DNA of 6,410 bases from an uncultured Collinsella sp. (GTDB lineage Bacteria; Actinomycetota; Coriobacteriia; Coriobacteriales; Coriobacteriaceae). Position numbers and translations under genes: made by a program. Below are positions 4,305-6,410 of this stretch, in pieces (the stretch's first letter is position 1; each line of letters starts with the position of its first letter). Location: contig URFU01000111.1 of NCBI GenBank assembly GCA_900547125.1, forward strand, positions 1 to 6,410. Direction: 5' to 3'. The notes under the pieces are model-generated. The model saw only the letters and a program-made list of their open reading frames with translations. It was not told the DNA's origin and ran no database searches.

Positions 4305-6410
4305 TTACTTGACCACCAGGTTGACCAGCTTGCCGGGCACGCAGATGGCCTTGACGACCGTCTTGCCCTCGGTCCACTTGGCGACAGCAGCCTCGGCGGC
4401 AGCCTGCATTTCCTCGTTGGAGGCATCGCGGGCCACGTCAATGCGGCCACGGACCTTGCCGAGCACCTGGACGACGATCTGCACCGTGTCCTCGATGGAC
4501 TCGGCCAGGTCGAACTCGGGCCAGGCGGCGGTGTAGGCGTTGCCCTCGCAGCCAAGTGCCTCGTGCCACAGCTCGTCGGCCCAGAACGGGCAGATGGGCG
4601 CCAGGACGCTCACGATGTCCTTAGCCACGCCGTAGCACAGGGCCTTGTCGCGATCAGCACCCTCGGTGGCGTTGAGGTAGGCGCTCGCCGCGTTGACGAG
4701 CTCCATGACGGCCGAGATCGCGGTGTTGAACTGGCCGCGGTCGAAGTCCTCGGTGCATTTGGCGATGGTGCGGTGACGCTCGCGGTAGAGCTTCATCGCG
4801 ACCTCGTCGAGCACGGACTTGTCGAAGGCCACGCTGGCGTCACCCGACTGGACGAGCTGCCACACGATACGCCAGGCGCGCTTGATAAAGCGGTTGGCGC
4901 CCTCGACAGCCTTGGGATCCCAGTCGAAGTCCTTCTCGGGCGGGGCGATAAACAGGATAGCCAGACGCATGGTGTCGGCGCCGTAGGGCTCGATAACCGA
5001 GCTCGGGGGCACGACGTTGCCCTTGGACTTGGACATGGTGTCGCCGTTCTCGTCCTTGACCATGCCCTGGCACAGCAGGTTGGTGAAGGGCTCGTCCACG
5101 CTCAGCAGTCCCAGGTCGCGCAGCGCCTTGGTAAAGAAGCGGCTGTAGAGCAGGTGCAGAATGGCGTGCTCGATGCCGCCGATGTAGTTATCGACGGGCA
5201 TCCAACGGTCGGCTGCCTCGCGGGAGAAGGGCAGCTCGGTGTTGTGCGGGTCGGTATAGCGCAGGTAATACCAGCTGGAGCAGGTGAAGGTGTCCATGGT
5301 ATCGGTCTCGCGCTTGGCCGGGCGACCGCAGACCGGGCAGGTGGTCTCGTAGAAGTCCTTGCACTCGGCGAGGGTCTCGCCGGCACCCAGGTCCAGGTTC
5401 TCGGGCAGCGTCACCGGCAGCTGGTCCTCGGGCACGGGCACGATGCCGCAGTGCTCGCAGTGGATGGCCGGGATGGGGTTGCCCCAGTAGCGCTGGCGGC
5501 TGATGAGCCAGTCGCGCAGGCGGAACTCGACCTTGCGACGGCCGCAGCCCATGGCCTCAAGATCGGCCACGATCGCAGCCTCGCCCTCGGAGTGCTTGCC
5601 GCCGCGCATGCCGGTGTACTTGCCGGACTGGACGAGCGTGCCCTCGGCAGCGTGGGCGCAATCCCAGTCGACGGTCTCGGCATGGAAGGTATCAATGGTC
5701 TCGCCGCTGGCCTCGACGGCAGCGCGGTCCTCATCGTCCAGGATAATCGGCACAATAGGCAGGTCGTACTTGCGAGCGAACTCAAAGTCGCGCTGGTCGC
5801 CGCAGGGAACGGCCATGACGGCGCCGGTGCCGTAGTCGGCAACGACATAATCGGCAACCCACACGGGGACCTTCTCGCCGTTGACGGGGTTCACCACATA
5901 GCGGCCGGTAAAGGCACCGTGCTTCTCGAGGGTGCCCTGGGCACGCTCGACGGCAGAGATATGCTTGGAGTCCTCGACGAGCTTGGTGACGGCTTCCTCG
6001 TACTCCGTGCCCTCGACGAGCTCATGCAGGCGCGCGCACTCGGGAGCCAGGACAAAGAAGGAGACACCAAAGAGCGTGTCGGCTCGCGTGGTGAAGACGG
6101 TGATCTTACCCTCGTCACCCTCGATGGGCTCGCCATCCTTGTCGCACAGGGTAAAGTCGACCTCGGCGCCCTCGGAGCGGCCGATCCAGTTGGCCTGCAT
6201 CTGCTTGACGCGCTCGGGCCAGCCGGGGAGCTTCTCCAGATCGTCGAGCAGCTCCTGGGAGTACTCGGTAATCTTGAAGTACCACTGCTCCAGGTCGCGC
6301 TTCTCGGGCTCGGTGCCGCAGCGCCAGCACTTGCCCTCGGTAACCTGCTCGTTAGCCAGAACAGTCTTACAGGTGGGGCACCAATTGACCGGGTTCTTCT
6401 TGCGGTAGAC
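4305..6410 (-). CDS. leuS: Leucyl-tRNA synthetase, C-terminal about four-fifths (partial, cut by right edge)
   Basis: LeuRS is a cytoplasmic class I enzyme that charges tRNA-Leu and edits mischarged products. The 701 codons present begin inside the catalytic domain; the HIGH motif and roughly 150-160 residues lie outside. In window numbering the first zinc site is C11/C14 and C28/C31 (CPTC, CWRC). The CP1 editing domain covers about 75-270, with TTRADT at 107-112 and GTGAVMAV just before DQRD at 205-208. A second Cys4 site follows (C318/C321 and C358/C361), then TMSKSKGN starting at 458, the anticodon-binding helices, and the C-terminal domain (QVLGKVRGRI) ending VNLVVK and TAA. The internal ATG at 6200 is not the start: the frame is open to the edge with clear LeuRS sequence. 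Two departures from consensus are C-G in place of the usual small residue plus His before DQRD, and Thr for the first Lys of KMSKS. Confidence 0.97.
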   Translation of the reverse strand, partial: VYRKKNPVNWCPTCKTVLANEQVTEGKCWRCGTEPEKRDLEQWYFKITEYSQELLDDLEKLPGWPERVKQMQANWIGRSEGAEVDFTLCDKDGEPIEGDEGKITVFTTRADTLFGVSFFVLAPECARLHELVEGTEYEEAVTKLVEDSKHISAVERAQGTLEKHGAFTGRYVVNPVNGEKVPVWVADYVVADYGTGAVMAVPCGDQRDFEFARKYDLPIVPIILDDEDRAAVEASGETIDTFHAETVDWDCAHAAEGTLVQSGKYTGMRGGKHSEGEAAIVADLEAMGCGRRKVEFRLRDWLISRQRYWGNPIPAIHCEHCGIVPVPEDQLPVTLPENLDLGAGETLAECKDFYETTCPVCGRPAKRETDTMDTFTCSSWYYLRYTDPHNTELPFSREAADRWMPVDNYIGGIEHAILHLLYSRFFTKALRDLGLLSVDEPFTNLLCQGMVKDENGDTMSKSKGNVVPPSSVIEPYGADTMRLAILFIAPPEKDFDWDPKAVEGANRFIKRAWRIVWQLVQSGDASVAFDKSVLDEVAMKLYRERHRTIAKCTEDFDRGQFNTAISAVMELVNAASAYLNATEGADRDKALCYGVAKDIVSVLAPICPFWADELWHEALGCEGNAYTAAWPEFDLAESIEDTVQIVVQVLGKVRGRIDVARDASNEEMQAAAEAAVAKWTEGKTVVKAICVPGKLVNLVVK

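Noticed and set aside
6198..6200. ATG at 6200 as the leuS start
   Set aside because: The 70 codons upstream to the window edge are clear LeuRS sequence including a Cys4 zinc site, so this is an internal Met.

Overview
The window looks like core chromosome of a GC-rich actinobacterium. The class Coriobacteriia (a Collinsella- or Olsenella-like gut bacterium) is my best guess. The reasons are strong G/C preference at third codon positions, an IF-2 with a long Ala/Glu/Arg-rich N-terminal extension, a NusA with an extra Cys/His tail, and the compact rimP-nusA-infB order. The genus is inferred from style, not proven.

Layout. (1) Positions 1-3258, minus strand: the rimP-nusA-infB operon, transcribed from high to low coordinates. 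RimP matures the 30S subunit, NusA controls pausing, termination and antitermination, and IF-2 is the initiation GTPase. infB runs off the left edge after its G1 and DxPGH motifs. rimP and nusA are one base apart; nusA and infB are separated by 91 bp that hold two perfect hairpins and no ylxR gene. (2) Positions 3259-3627: a divergent intergenic region. Its minus-strand half carries a probable sigma-70-type promoter, two dyads (one a 9-bp inverted repeat around the -35) and an intrinsic-terminator-like hairpin just before the rimP ribosome binding site. (3) Positions 3628-4200, plus strand: a small lipoprotein of unknown function. (4) Positions 4201-4304: a convergent intergenic region with a long hairpin terminator. 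(5) Positions 4305-6410, minus strand: the C-terminal four-fifths of leucyl-tRNA synthetase (leuS), cut by the right edge before the HIGH motif.

Apart from the lipoprotein, all genes serve transcription or translation. No mobile element, CRISPR array, tRNA, rRNA or defence system was seen. The points most worth a second look are the Cys3His tail on NusA together with the missing ylxR, the architecture of the rimP leader (promoter, dyads, attenuator-like terminator), and lineage-type substitutions in LeuRS next to its editing site and in its KMSKS loop. I did not find a clearly novel multi-gene system.
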